Assembly (NCBI GenBank): GCA_902796565.1
Contig: CADBPP010000050.1
Location: forward strand, 1 to 7,113
DNA length: 7,113 nt
Direction of reading: 5' to 3'
From: an uncultured Eubacteriales bacterium
Lineage (GTDB): Bacteria > Bacillota > Clostridia > Eubacteriales > Anaerofustaceae
Part shown: piece after piece, positions 1 to 3,930 of the stretch
How positions within the stretch are numbered: position 1 is the first letter of the stretch
How the letters are laid out: every line of letters begins with the position of its first letter
Notes under the pieces: generated by a model
What the model was told of the DNA's origin: nothing
Database searches by the model: none
The model's input: only the letters and a program-made list of their open reading frames with translations
Program-made: the position numbers and the translations under genes

Positions 1-56
1 GCTTCTTCTGACAGTAGCCAATCGGCATTCTCGCATAACATAACCTTCATAAACAT
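1..56 (-). CDS. 5' end of an unidentified gene, cut by the window edge
   Basis: An open frame with no stop runs off the left edge. Translated from the ATG at 54-56 it begins MFMKVMLCENADWLLSEE; in-frame ATGs at 48-50 and 39-41 and a GTG at 60-62 are also possible starts. No convincing Shine-Dalgarno sequence precedes any of them, so the start is unsettled. The main support is a good minus-strand promoter at 84-112, whose transcript would begin about 20 bases upstream. It lies beyond the terminator of the infC-rpmI-rplT operon, so it is probably a separate transcription unit. Eighteen residues are too few to recognise a family. Confidence 0.4.
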   Translation of the reverse strand, partial: MFMKVMLCENADWLLSEE

Positions 57-60
57 CTTC

Positions 61-76
61 ACAAATGTCGATTTGT
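61..76 (-). other. 6-bp inverted repeat at the transcript 5' end
   Basis: ACAAAT at 61-66 and ATTTGT at 71-76 form a perfect 6-bp inverted repeat with a 4-base loop. It starts almost at the predicted +1 of the leftward promoter and ends next to the possible start codons. It could be a small operator or a 5' hairpin in the transcript. Repeats this short also arise by chance. Confidence 0.3.
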
Positions 77-83
77 TTCCGTC

Positions 84-112
84 ATTATATCATTGCCGGC
101 AGGCGGGTTCAA
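84..112 (-). promoter_or_regulatory. sigma-A type promoter for the left-edge gene
   Basis: On the minus strand a -35 TTGAAC (107-112) is followed after exactly 17 bases by a perfect -10 TATAAT (84-89), itself preceded by TGA. Transcription would start near 77 and run leftward. It lies between the rplT terminator and the partial gene at the edge, where a promoter would be expected. Confidence 0.7.
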
Positions 113-150
113 CAATCTGTTTTACAGGAAAAGTTCCTTTATCTTCCGCT

Positions 151-177
151 AAAAAAAGAACGCACTTTCGTGCGTTC
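151..177 (-). terminator. rho-independent terminator of infC-rpmI-rplT
   Basis: Read on the minus strand, a perfect 8-bp stem (GAACGCAC with GTGCGTTC, plus-strand arms 158-165 and 170-177) closes on a GAAA tetraloop and is followed by seven T (151-157). It lies 8 bases beyond the rplT stop codon. Seven of its base pairs are the same as in the attenuator at 1315-1343. Confidence 0.92.
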
Positions 178-185
178 CGGATCTG

Positions 186-545
186 TTACATGTTGAGCGC
201 CTTCTTGGACTGGCCCACCAGCTCTGCGAAAGCTTCGGGCTTGTTCATCGCCAGGTCAGCCAGGACCTTTCTGTCCAGGGTGATGCCGGCTACCTTAAGG
301 CCGTTCATGAAACGTGAATAGCTCATGTCGTTCATTCTGCAGGCTGCGTTGATCCTGGTGATCCAGAGCTTTCTCATGTCTCTCTTCTTCAGCTTTCTGC
401 CGACATATGCGCTTCTTAAAGCTCTCATGACCGCTTCGTTCGCGGGTCTGAATAACTTGGATTTTGCTCCGTAGTATCCCTTTGAGAGACTCATTATCTT
501 GCTGTGTCTTTTCTTGGCGTTAACTCCGCCCTTGATTCTTGCCAT
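186..545 (-). CDS. rplT: 50S ribosomal protein L20
   Basis: This is ribosomal protein L20, 119 residues, the usual bacterial length. L20 binds 23S rRNA early in assembly of the large subunit; in several bacteria it also binds its own mRNA leader and represses the operon. The start MARIKGGVNAKKRHSKIM, the motif KGYYGAKSKLFRPANEAVMRA (split here as KGYYGAKSKL and FRPANEAVM), RDMRKLWITRINAACR near residues 56-71 and the globular C-terminal part are family hallmarks. The N-terminal half is a strongly basic RNA-binding extension. AGGAGG at 557-562 lies 11 bases before the ATG. It is the last gene of the operon, 22 bases after rpmI, and is followed at once by a strong terminator. Nothing is truncated or odd. 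Confidence 0.97.
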   Translation of the reverse strand: MARIKGGVNAKKRHSKIMSLSKGYYGAKSKLFRPANEAVMRALRSAYVGRKLKKRDMRKLWITRINAACRMNDMSYSRFMNGLKVAGITLDRKVLADLAMNKPEAFAELVGQSKKALNM

Positions 546-567
546 ATATAAACTCTCCTCCTACCTC

Positions 568-768
568 TTATTTAACAATGATCTTGCACATCTTCTTTGC
601 AAGCGTCGGGGTCAGGTAACCGCCCTTGCGCAGATTTCTCTTTCTCTTGCGGCTCTTGAGCTTTGAGTTGAGTCTGTGGCTCTTATAAGCTGAATTACGC
701 TTTACGATACCTGATTTGTGGTATGTGAATCTCTTGGATGCACCTCTGTGCGATTTCATTTTAGGCAT
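568..768 (-). CDS. rpmI: 50S ribosomal protein L35
   Basis: This is ribosomal protein L35, 66 residues, normal for the family. It is a small, very basic large-subunit protein that contacts 23S rRNA. The N-terminus MPKMKSHRGASKRF is almost diagnostic, followed by a SAYKSH segment and the run KSRKRKRNLRKGGYL. The C-terminus (MCKIIVK) differs a little from well-known L35 proteins, as is common for this end. A purine-rich ribosome binding site (GGAAGGA) lies about 9 bases before the ATG. It sits 18 bases after infC and 22 bases before rplT, the conserved infC-rpmI-rplT order, and is presumably made from the infC promoter. Confidence 0.96.
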   Translation of the reverse strand: MPKMKSHRGASKRFTYHKSGIVKRNSAYKSHRLNSKLKSRKRKRNLRKGGYLTPTLAKKMCKIIVK

Positions 769-786
769 GATGTCTTTTCCTTCCGT

Positions 787-1299
787 TTATTGTTTTTTTG
801 CAGGCGCAACATACATCACGTAGTTTCTGCCCTCTATCTTAGGTTCCTTGTCCACGACGCAGCAGTCACCTAAAAGCTGCTGAATCTTAAGCAGGAGATC
901 TTTTCCGGCATCGATATATGCCATTTCCCTGCCCCTGAAACGGACTGAGATCTTGACCTTATCTCCGCCCTCCAGCATCTTCCTGACGCTTTTTACCTTA
1001 GTCTCGAGATCGTGATCCTGGACCCTAACTGATGTACGCATCTCCTTGATCTGGGTCGTGTTCTGGTTCTTCTTCGACTCCTTCTCCTTCTTGCTCATCT
1101 CGTAACGGAACTTTCCGTAGTCGAGGATCTTGCAGACGGGAGGATTCGCCTCCGGTGAGACCTTTACCAGATCGAGCTCTTTCTCCTCCGCGAGGGCGAG
1201 GGCTTCCTGAGCCGAAATGATGCCGATCATCTGTCCGTTCTCATCGATTACTCTAAGCTGGCTGTCTGTGATCTGTTCGTTGATTGGAAACTCTTTGAT
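787..1299 (-). CDS. infC: translation initiation factor IF-3 with AUC start codon
   Basis: IF3 binds the 30S subunit, keeps it apart from 50S and checks the start codon and initiator tRNA. I place the start at the ATC at 1297-1299, giving 170 residues, typical for the family. A perfect GGAGGT (1306-1311) lies 6 bases before this codon, and the protein then begins at the conserved KEFPINEQI. The N-terminal domain is about residues 5-77, with the IF3 signature KILDYGKFRYEMSK at 57-70. A lysine-rich linker leads to the C-terminal domain (about 82-168), with KISVRFRGREM at 116-126. The next in-frame ATG upstream, at 1342-1344, overlaps the attenuator stem and has no ribosome binding site, so I reject it. 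Non-AUG starts (AUU in Escherichia coli) are a known feature of infC and let IF3 repress its own translation. It is the first gene of the operon. Confidence 0.93.
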   Translation of the reverse strand: MKEFPINEQITDSQLRVIDENGQMIGIISAQEALALAEEKELDLVKVSPEANPPVCKILDYGKFRYEMSKKEKESKKNQNTTQIKEMRTSVRVQDHDLETKVKSVRKMLEGGDKVKISVRFRGREMAYIDAGKDLLLKIQQLLGDCCVVDKEPKIEGRNYVMYVAPAKKQ

Positions 1300-1305
1300 A
1301 TGTCC

Positions 1306-1311
1306 ACCTCC
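1306..1311 (-). promoter_or_regulatory. ribosome binding site that fixes the infC AUC start
   Basis: A perfect GGAGGT, continuing as GGAGGTGG, lies 6 bases upstream of the in-frame ATC at 1297-1299. No ATG, GTG or TTG in the infC frame lies at a suitable distance downstream, so this site argues strongly for initiation at AUC. It begins 3 bases after the T-run of the attenuator, so it is transcribed only when the attenuator is read through. Confidence 0.85.
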
Positions 1312-1314
1312 AAG

Positions 1315-1343
1315 AAAAAATGAACGCAAAGAAACTGCGTTCA
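1315..1343 (-). terminator. attenuator in the infC leader
   Basis: On the minus strand a perfect 8-bp stem (TGAACGCA with TGCGTTCA, plus-strand arms 1321-1328 and 1336-1343) with a 7-base loop is followed by six T (1315-1320). It lies between the infC promoter and its ribosome binding site, which makes it a conditional terminator. In Bacillus subtilis the infC-rpmI-rplT leader ends transcription when L20 is in excess; the arrangement here fits the same control. Confidence 0.85.
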
Positions 1344-1416
1344 TACATTTTCATGTATTGACCCGACGGCCGCTGCCGCGCAAGGTGAGAAGCAATTTCT
1401 TCTGCTTTATTTTTAC
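1343..1416 (-). ncRNA. infC leader RNA, probably L20-responsive
   Basis: This is the untranslated leader from the predicted start near 1416 down to the attenuator. Visible elements on the transcript: a 6-bp hairpin ATACAT-GAAA-ATGTAT (1343-1358) directly abutting the attenuator stem; a CGGC-AGCG-GCCG hairpin just upstream; and TTGCG (plus 1379-1383), which could pair with CGCAG of the attenuator 5' arm (1335-1339) as an antiterminator. By position and architecture it matches the L20 leader class known in Bacillota. I did not align it to that family, so the class is inferred. Confidence 0.65.
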
Positions 1417-1422
1417 TGATGT

Positions 1423-1451
1423 ATTGTAGCATCAAGTTACGTATTAGTCAA
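1423..1451 (-). promoter_or_regulatory. infC operon promoter with UP-like upstream tract
   Basis: On the minus strand, TTGACT (1446-1451), a 17-base spacer and TACAAT (1423-1428) make a strong sigma-A type promoter with a start near 1416. Immediately upstream (1452-1479) are A-runs and T-runs typical of an UP element, which would fit a ribosomal protein operon. The promoter lies about 60 bases after the permease gene, so infC need not depend on read-through from it. Confidence 0.85.
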
Positions 1452-1485
1452 TAGTAAAAAATGCTTTTTTTCTTTTAAATCATGA

Positions 1486-1503
1486 GGAGCCCCCAGGGGC
1501 TCC
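1486..1503 (-). terminator. GC-rich hairpin after the ABC operon, weak terminator
   Basis: A perfect 7-bp GC-rich stem (GGAGCCC with GGGCTCC, arms 1486-1492 and 1497-1503, loop of 4) starts 9 bases after the permease stop. The bases that follow on the minus strand are TCATGATTTAAAAG, a poor T-tract. It may stop only part of the transcription, leaving some read-through into the infC promoter region. Confidence 0.5.
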
Positions 1504-1512
1504 CCGGCTGTG

Positions 1513-2109
1513 CTAGCGTTTGCCGTAAAGGGCCGTGCTTATCCTTATGGATACCGGCTGCATCACGATCACCAGGACGGGCACCGCCAGAGCGGCGTAG
1601 CGCGTCGCATCGATGGCCGACAGCGAGATCTGCGAAGCGTACACGGCGCCGAAGGCAAAGAGCACGGTAAAGAGCATGGTCCACATCCTTCCCTGCTCAA
1701 TGCCGAAGCGCAGCATCACCGGCATCTGTATCGCCATATACATAAGGCCCAGCATCGCCGATGCCGCGCATGCCAGGAGTATTCCCTCGGAATGTCCCGA
1801 CAGCACTCCCGCGGTTAGCCTTATCGCAAAGCCCGCGGCCATGAAAAGGTATCCCAGAAGGTATTTCGAGAGAACTATCTCCTTTTTAGTCACCGGGAAA
1901 GAGAGGACGTATCTGTTCCAGCCGCTTCTCTCATCGTAGCCTATGGTGTTCACCGGCAGCATCAGACATATGAGCATGCCCACGTCAGCGATGCTCGGGT
2001 AGAATATCTGCCCTAAGACAAGATACATCAATATGACGATAATGAGCGTCCTTCCCGCCCCGAGGATCTCATAAAAGTCTTTTCTCATAAGTCCTGCGAT
2101 GCGCTTCAT
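1513..2109 (-). CDS. ABC-2 type transporter permease
   Basis: A 198-residue integral membrane protein, probably the membrane half of the ABC transporter whose ATPase is encoded just upstream. Hydrophobic segments fall near residues 22-37, 41-57, 82-101, 107-127, 143-160 and 171-189, that is about six helices. The N-terminus (MKRIAGLMRKDFYE) and the loop YDERSGWNRYVLSFPVTKKE at 58-77 are typical of the ABC-2 permeases of the ABC2_membrane_5 kind found in Bacillota. The start codon overlaps the ATPase stop codon in an ATGA (2106-2109), so the two are probably translationally coupled and made in similar amounts. The substrate cannot be read from the sequence; relatives are linked to export of peptides, antibiotics or other membrane-active compounds. 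Last gene of its operon. Confidence 0.85.
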   Translation of the reverse strand: MKRIAGLMRKDFYEILGAGRTLIIVILMYLVLGQIFYPSIADVGMLICLMLPVNTIGYDERSGWNRYVLSFPVTKKEIVLSKYLLGYLFMAAGFAIRLTAGVLSGHSEGILLACAASAMLGLMYMAIQMPVMLRFGIEQGRMWTMLFTVLFAFGAVYASQISLSAIDATRYAALAVPVLVIVMQPVSIRISTALYGKR

Positions 2110-2828
2110 TGTCTTTCTCCTCTCACCATATCGAGTATTACTTCCTCAAGATTGCGGCCGCCCGCGCTCTCCAGCAGTTCCTGCCTGCTTTTGTCGAACA
2201 TCATCTTTCCCCTGTGTATGAAAACGATCCTGTCACAAAGCTTTTCGATATCGCTTATGATGTGGGAAGACAGAAGGATCGCGTGCTGCCCGTCAGAAAT
2301 GAAATCAGCCAGTTCACTGATCAGCTCGTCCCGGGCGATGGGATCGAGCCCTCCGGTGGCTTCGTCCAGTATCAGCAGTTTTGCTCCATGTGATAGGGCC
2401 ACCGCCAGGGACAGCTTCATCTTCATTCCCCGGGAAAAGTCTTTGAACTTCCTGTCATCGGGAAGATCGAAGCGCTCCACATGGGATCTGAAGGCTTCCC
2501 GGTCCCAGTTCGCGAAGATGCCCGAGCATACCTTTCCCACCTGGCTCACCCTGAGCCCGTCCGGAAAGCATGCCTCGTCCAGCACTGTGCCGGTCATCTC
2601 CCTGACGGATCTGAACTCCGCAGAGGAATTGTCCTCTCCCAGCACCTTCACCGTACCGGAATCCTTTTCGATCATGTCGTTGATCAGGGCGATGGTGGTG
2701 GATTTGCCCGCTCCGTTCTCTCCCACCAGCCCCACGGCGCACCCCATGGGAACGCTGAAGCTTATGTCCTTAAGCTCGAACTTCTTTGAATAGGACTTGC
2801 AAAGCCCCTTTATTTCAAGAGCATCCAT
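2106..2828 (-). CDS. ABC transporter ATP-binding protein
   Basis: A 240-residue ABC ATPase that would drive the adjoining permease from the cytoplasmic side. Walker A is GENGAGKST at 36-44, the signature is FSRGMKMKLS at 131-140 (SRGMK replacing LSGGQ, usual in the BcrA/YtrB-like exporters), Walker B is LLILDE at 151-156 with the D-loop GGLD at 159-162, and the switch histidine is H189 in LLSSHI. The Q-loop position reads VLDEACF (82-88) with no glutamine, which I believe is a family trait and not a defect. The start at 2826-2828 follows AGGAGG (2836-2841) at 7 bases; a longer frame from 2891 has no such site and overlaps the upstream gene. It lies 14 bases after the membrane protein gene and overlaps the permease by ATGA. 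Confidence 0.93.
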   Translation of the reverse strand: MDALEIKGLCKSYSKKFELKDISFSVPMGCAVGLVGENGAGKSTTIALINDMIEKDSGTVKVLGEDNSSAEFRSVREMTGTVLDEACFPDGLRVSQVGKVCSGIFANWDREAFRSHVERFDLPDDRKFKDFSRGMKMKLSLAVALSHGAKLLILDEATGGLDPIARDELISELADFISDGQHAILLSSHIISDIEKLCDRIVFIHRGKMMFDKSRQELLESAGGRNLEEVILDMVRGERQ

Positions 2829-2842
2829 TTTTAATCCTCCTT

Positions 2843-3259
2843 TTAATACTTCTTCTCCATTATCCTGTATGCGACGGTGTAGATGACACACTGGGCACAG
2901 GCGACATAGCTGAGGGTGTTTCCTATCAGTTTGTTTCCGAAGATAAGGCTGGCGATAAGGGATACCGCAAGCTCCCCTGTAACGGAGATGATCATGGTAA
3001 GGCTCCTCGCCCTTTCCACGATGAACCTGAGCCTTTCGTCCGTCGCGAATGATTCATACTCCTCGGCTGCGTCCGGGTCTCTTGAGATACGGATGGTCCG
3101 TATGAGCCTCACGGCACCGACGAGCATGAGACCGGAGGCGATGACGCTCAGATATTCACCGACGGATCCGGCGCTTTCCGGAATAAAAGCCGCCGCGATC
3201 TGCAGGAGAGCCCCGCAGCAGAGGAATATCAGTGCCTTCTTCTTTATCCTGTCGATCAT
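2843..3259 (-). CDS. small four-helix membrane protein, DUF2178-like
   Basis: A 138-residue membrane protein of unknown function. Hydrophobic segments lie at about 8-26, 35-53, 86-107 and 113-131. Between the two pairs is a charged cytoplasmic-looking loop with DPDAAEEYESFATDERLRF (61-79). The DER-x-R-x-I-x-x-x-A pattern followed by two helices resembles DUF2178 proteins, which often sit next to small Xre regulators in Bacillota; I infer this from memory, without a search. Its ATG overlaps the regulator stop codon in ATGA (3256-3259) and follows GAGGAGGGG at 5 bases, so translation is probably coupled to the regulator. It may sense, modulate or assist the ABC transporter, but nothing in the sequence shows which. 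Confidence 0.75.
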   Translation of the reverse strand: MIDRIKKKALIFLCCGALLQIAAAFIPESAGSVGEYLSVIASGLMLVGAVRLIRTIRISRDPDAAEEYESFATDERLRFIVERARSLTMIISVTGELAVSLIASLIFGNKLIGNTLSYVACAQCVIYTVAYRIMEKKY

Positions 3260-3459
3260 TTTGTCCCCTCCTCGAATATGAAAACCTCTTCTATCGTCGA
3301 ATCGAAAAACACAGCTATGGAGTGCGCCAGCAGGATCGACGGATTGTACTTTCCGTTCTCCAGGGAGATGATGGTCTGCCTGGATACGCCTAGATGTCTT
3401 GCCAGATCCTGCTGGGTGAGTCCCCTCCCCTTTCGCAGGGCTTCTATTCTGTTGTCCAT
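3256..3459 (-). CDS. small Xre-family transcriptional regulator
   Basis: A 67-residue DNA-binding protein that is almost entirely one HTH_3 (Cro/C1-type) domain. The helix-turn-helix covers about residues 15-36 (TQQDLARHLGVSRQTIISLE), followed by NGKYNPSILLAHSIAVFF, the usual third and fourth helices, and a short acidic tail. Two adjacent ATGs (3460-3462 and 3457-3459) are possible starts. The AGGAG at 3464-3468 lies 5 bases from the second and only 2 from the first, so I chose the second. It is the first gene of the module, and two dyad repeats surround its promoter, so it most likely represses its own operon. The compact form, with no ligand domain, resembles regulators whose inducing signal arises elsewhere. 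Confidence 0.9.
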   Translation of the reverse strand: MDNRIEALRKGRGLTQQDLARHLGVSRQTIISLENGKYNPSILLAHSIAVFFDSTIEEVFIFEEGTK

Positions 3460-3473
3460 CATTTCTCCTAATG

Positions 3474-3494
3474 AAATGTCAAGTTTGCTTTACA
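3474..3494 (-). repeat. operator copy A, 21-bp dyad repeat at +1
   Basis: This 21-base element matches the one at 3518-3538 in 20 of 21 positions (difference at 3485/3529). Within it, TGTCAAG (3477-3483) and CTTTACA (3488-3494) form an imperfect inverted repeat, 6 of 7 pairs, around a 4-base centre. It covers the predicted transcription start of the regulator operon (about 3491). A bound repressor here would block initiation or clearance. Confidence 0.75.
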
Positions 3495-3497
3495 CAC

Positions 3498-3526
3498 ACT
3501 ATACAACCTGAATACGCAAATGTCAA
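3498..3526 (-). promoter_or_regulatory. promoter of the regulator/ABC operon
   Basis: On the minus strand a perfect -35 TTGACA (3521-3526), a 17-base spacer and -10 TATAGT (3498-3503) predict a strong promoter starting near 3491. The -35 hexamer is part of operator copy B and the start point is within copy A, so the promoter is probably kept off by the encoded Xre regulator. Confidence 0.88.
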
Positions 3527-3538
3527 GTATGCTTTACA
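3518..3538 (-). repeat. operator copy B, 21-bp dyad repeat over -35
   Basis: Second copy of the 21-base element, 44 bases (about four helical turns) from copy A. Its half sites TGTCAAG (3521-3527) and CTTTACA (3532-3538) form the same imperfect dyad. The left half contains the -35 hexamer of the promoter on the minus strand. Two copies in the same orientation on one face of the helix suggest cooperative repressor binding. Confidence 0.75.
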
Positions 3539-3598
3539 ATATTCCGGCTGTTTTTTCTTTTCCCGCTGTGCTGATCCGTGAGCGGAACTGAATTCCAT

Positions 3599-3624
3599 GC
3601 CCCGAGCACCTGCGGGGCTGTTTT
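3599..3624 (+). terminator. orphan hairpin terminator upstream of thrS
   Basis: GCCCCG (3599-3604) pairs with CGGGGC (3613-3618) around an 8-base loop, followed by TGTTTTAA. It reads as a terminator on the plus strand, yet no plus-strand gene lies upstream of it in the window. It may shield thrS from stray transcription or be left over from a lost upstream gene. The rest of 3539-3650 holds nothing else that I can name. Confidence 0.5.
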
Positions 3625-3650
3625 AATACACAAAATGTGAATGGCTCTTA

Positions 3651-3679
3651 TTGACATGGGCTCCCGAGGGTGGTAAACT
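3651..3679 (+). promoter_or_regulatory. thrS promoter
   Basis: A perfect -35 TTGACA (3651-3656) and a weaker -10 TAAACT (3674-3679) are separated by 17 bases, giving a start near 3686, just before Stem I of the T-box. The position suits a leader of about 245 bases before the thrS start codon. Confidence 0.82.
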
Positions 3680-3688
3680 ATCGCTAAT

Positions 3689-3904
3689 GACTGAGAAAAA
3701 GACCGATTGAAGAGCACTTCATCACCAGAGAGGGACGCTGCTGGAATGTCCCGTTGAAGCTTCAGTTGACCGCTTTGGAGTCCGGCGCTGAAATATGAGT
3801 AAGCGTACGCGTCGGTAACGTTATAACCGAATTGAGTGGGCACTTGCCAATAAGGGTGGAACCGCGGAGCATCGCTTCGTCCCTTGATTTGCAGGAGCTT
3901 TTTT
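3689..3904 (+). ncRNA. T-box riboswitch, tRNA-Thr specific
   Basis: This leader senses uncharged tRNA-Thr and controls thrS. Stem I: GACT/AGTC at the base (3689-3692 with 3779-3782), CTTCA/TGAAG (3717-3721 with 3755-3759) and GGGAC/GTCCC (3732-3736 with 3748-3752), the last next to the conserved AGAGAG. The specifier is ACC (Thr) at 3769-3771, followed by the usual CTTTGGAG. A middle stem pairs CCGGCGC (3782-3788) with GCGTCGG (3809-3815). The T-box itself, AAGGGTGGAACCGCGG, is at 3852-3867; its TGGA would pair with an NCCA end having U as discriminator base. The antiterminator is AAGGG/CCCTT (3852-3856 with 3881-3885) plus GCGGAGC/GCTTCGT (3864-3870 with 3874-3880). The competing terminator before the six T (3899-3904) is poorly formed. 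Confidence 0.93.
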
Positions 3905-3912
3905 CTTGCAAA
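3888..3912 (+). other. 10-bp hairpin just before the thrS ribosome binding site
   Basis: TTTGCAGGAG (3888-3897) can pair over its full length, with two G-T wobbles, to TTCTTGCAAA (3903-3912), leaving a 5-base loop that holds part of the T-run. It ends 5 bases before the AGGAGG of thrS (3918-3923) and is followed by A, so it is not a terminator on the plus strand. Formation would exclude the weak terminator stem that uses GGAGC (3894-3898). Its role is unknown. Confidence 0.5.
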
Positions 3913-3930
3913 AAAACAGGAGGTTTTACT

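Noticed and set aside
73..321. An 82-codon plus-strand frame over the terminator and rplT
   Set aside because: It overlaps a promoter, a terminator and a certain ribosomal protein gene on the other strand, with no ribosome binding site.
1300..1344. N-terminal extension of IF3 from the ATG at 1342-1344
   Set aside because: The codons are the attenuator stem and the ribosome binding site; no Shine-Dalgarno sequence precedes the ATG, and the extra residues are not IF3-like.
1253..1435. A 60-codon minus-strand frame as a possible leader peptide for infC
   Set aside because: Its ATG overlaps the -10 region and lies upstream of the predicted transcript start, so it would not be transcribed whole.
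2829..2891. Longer start for the ABC ATPase
   Set aside because: It overlaps the upstream membrane protein gene, adds residues unlike the family, and ignores the AGGAGG placed 7 bases before the ATG at 2826-2828.
3474..3538. The two 21-base repeats as the start of a CRISPR array or transposon ends
   Set aside because: There are only two copies, in direct orientation, fitted to the promoter elements, with internal dyads; an operator pair explains them better.
3832..3930. Upstream extension of thrS in the same frame
   Set aside because: It runs through the T-box sequence; the AGGAGG and the conserved protein start fix the ATG at 3931.
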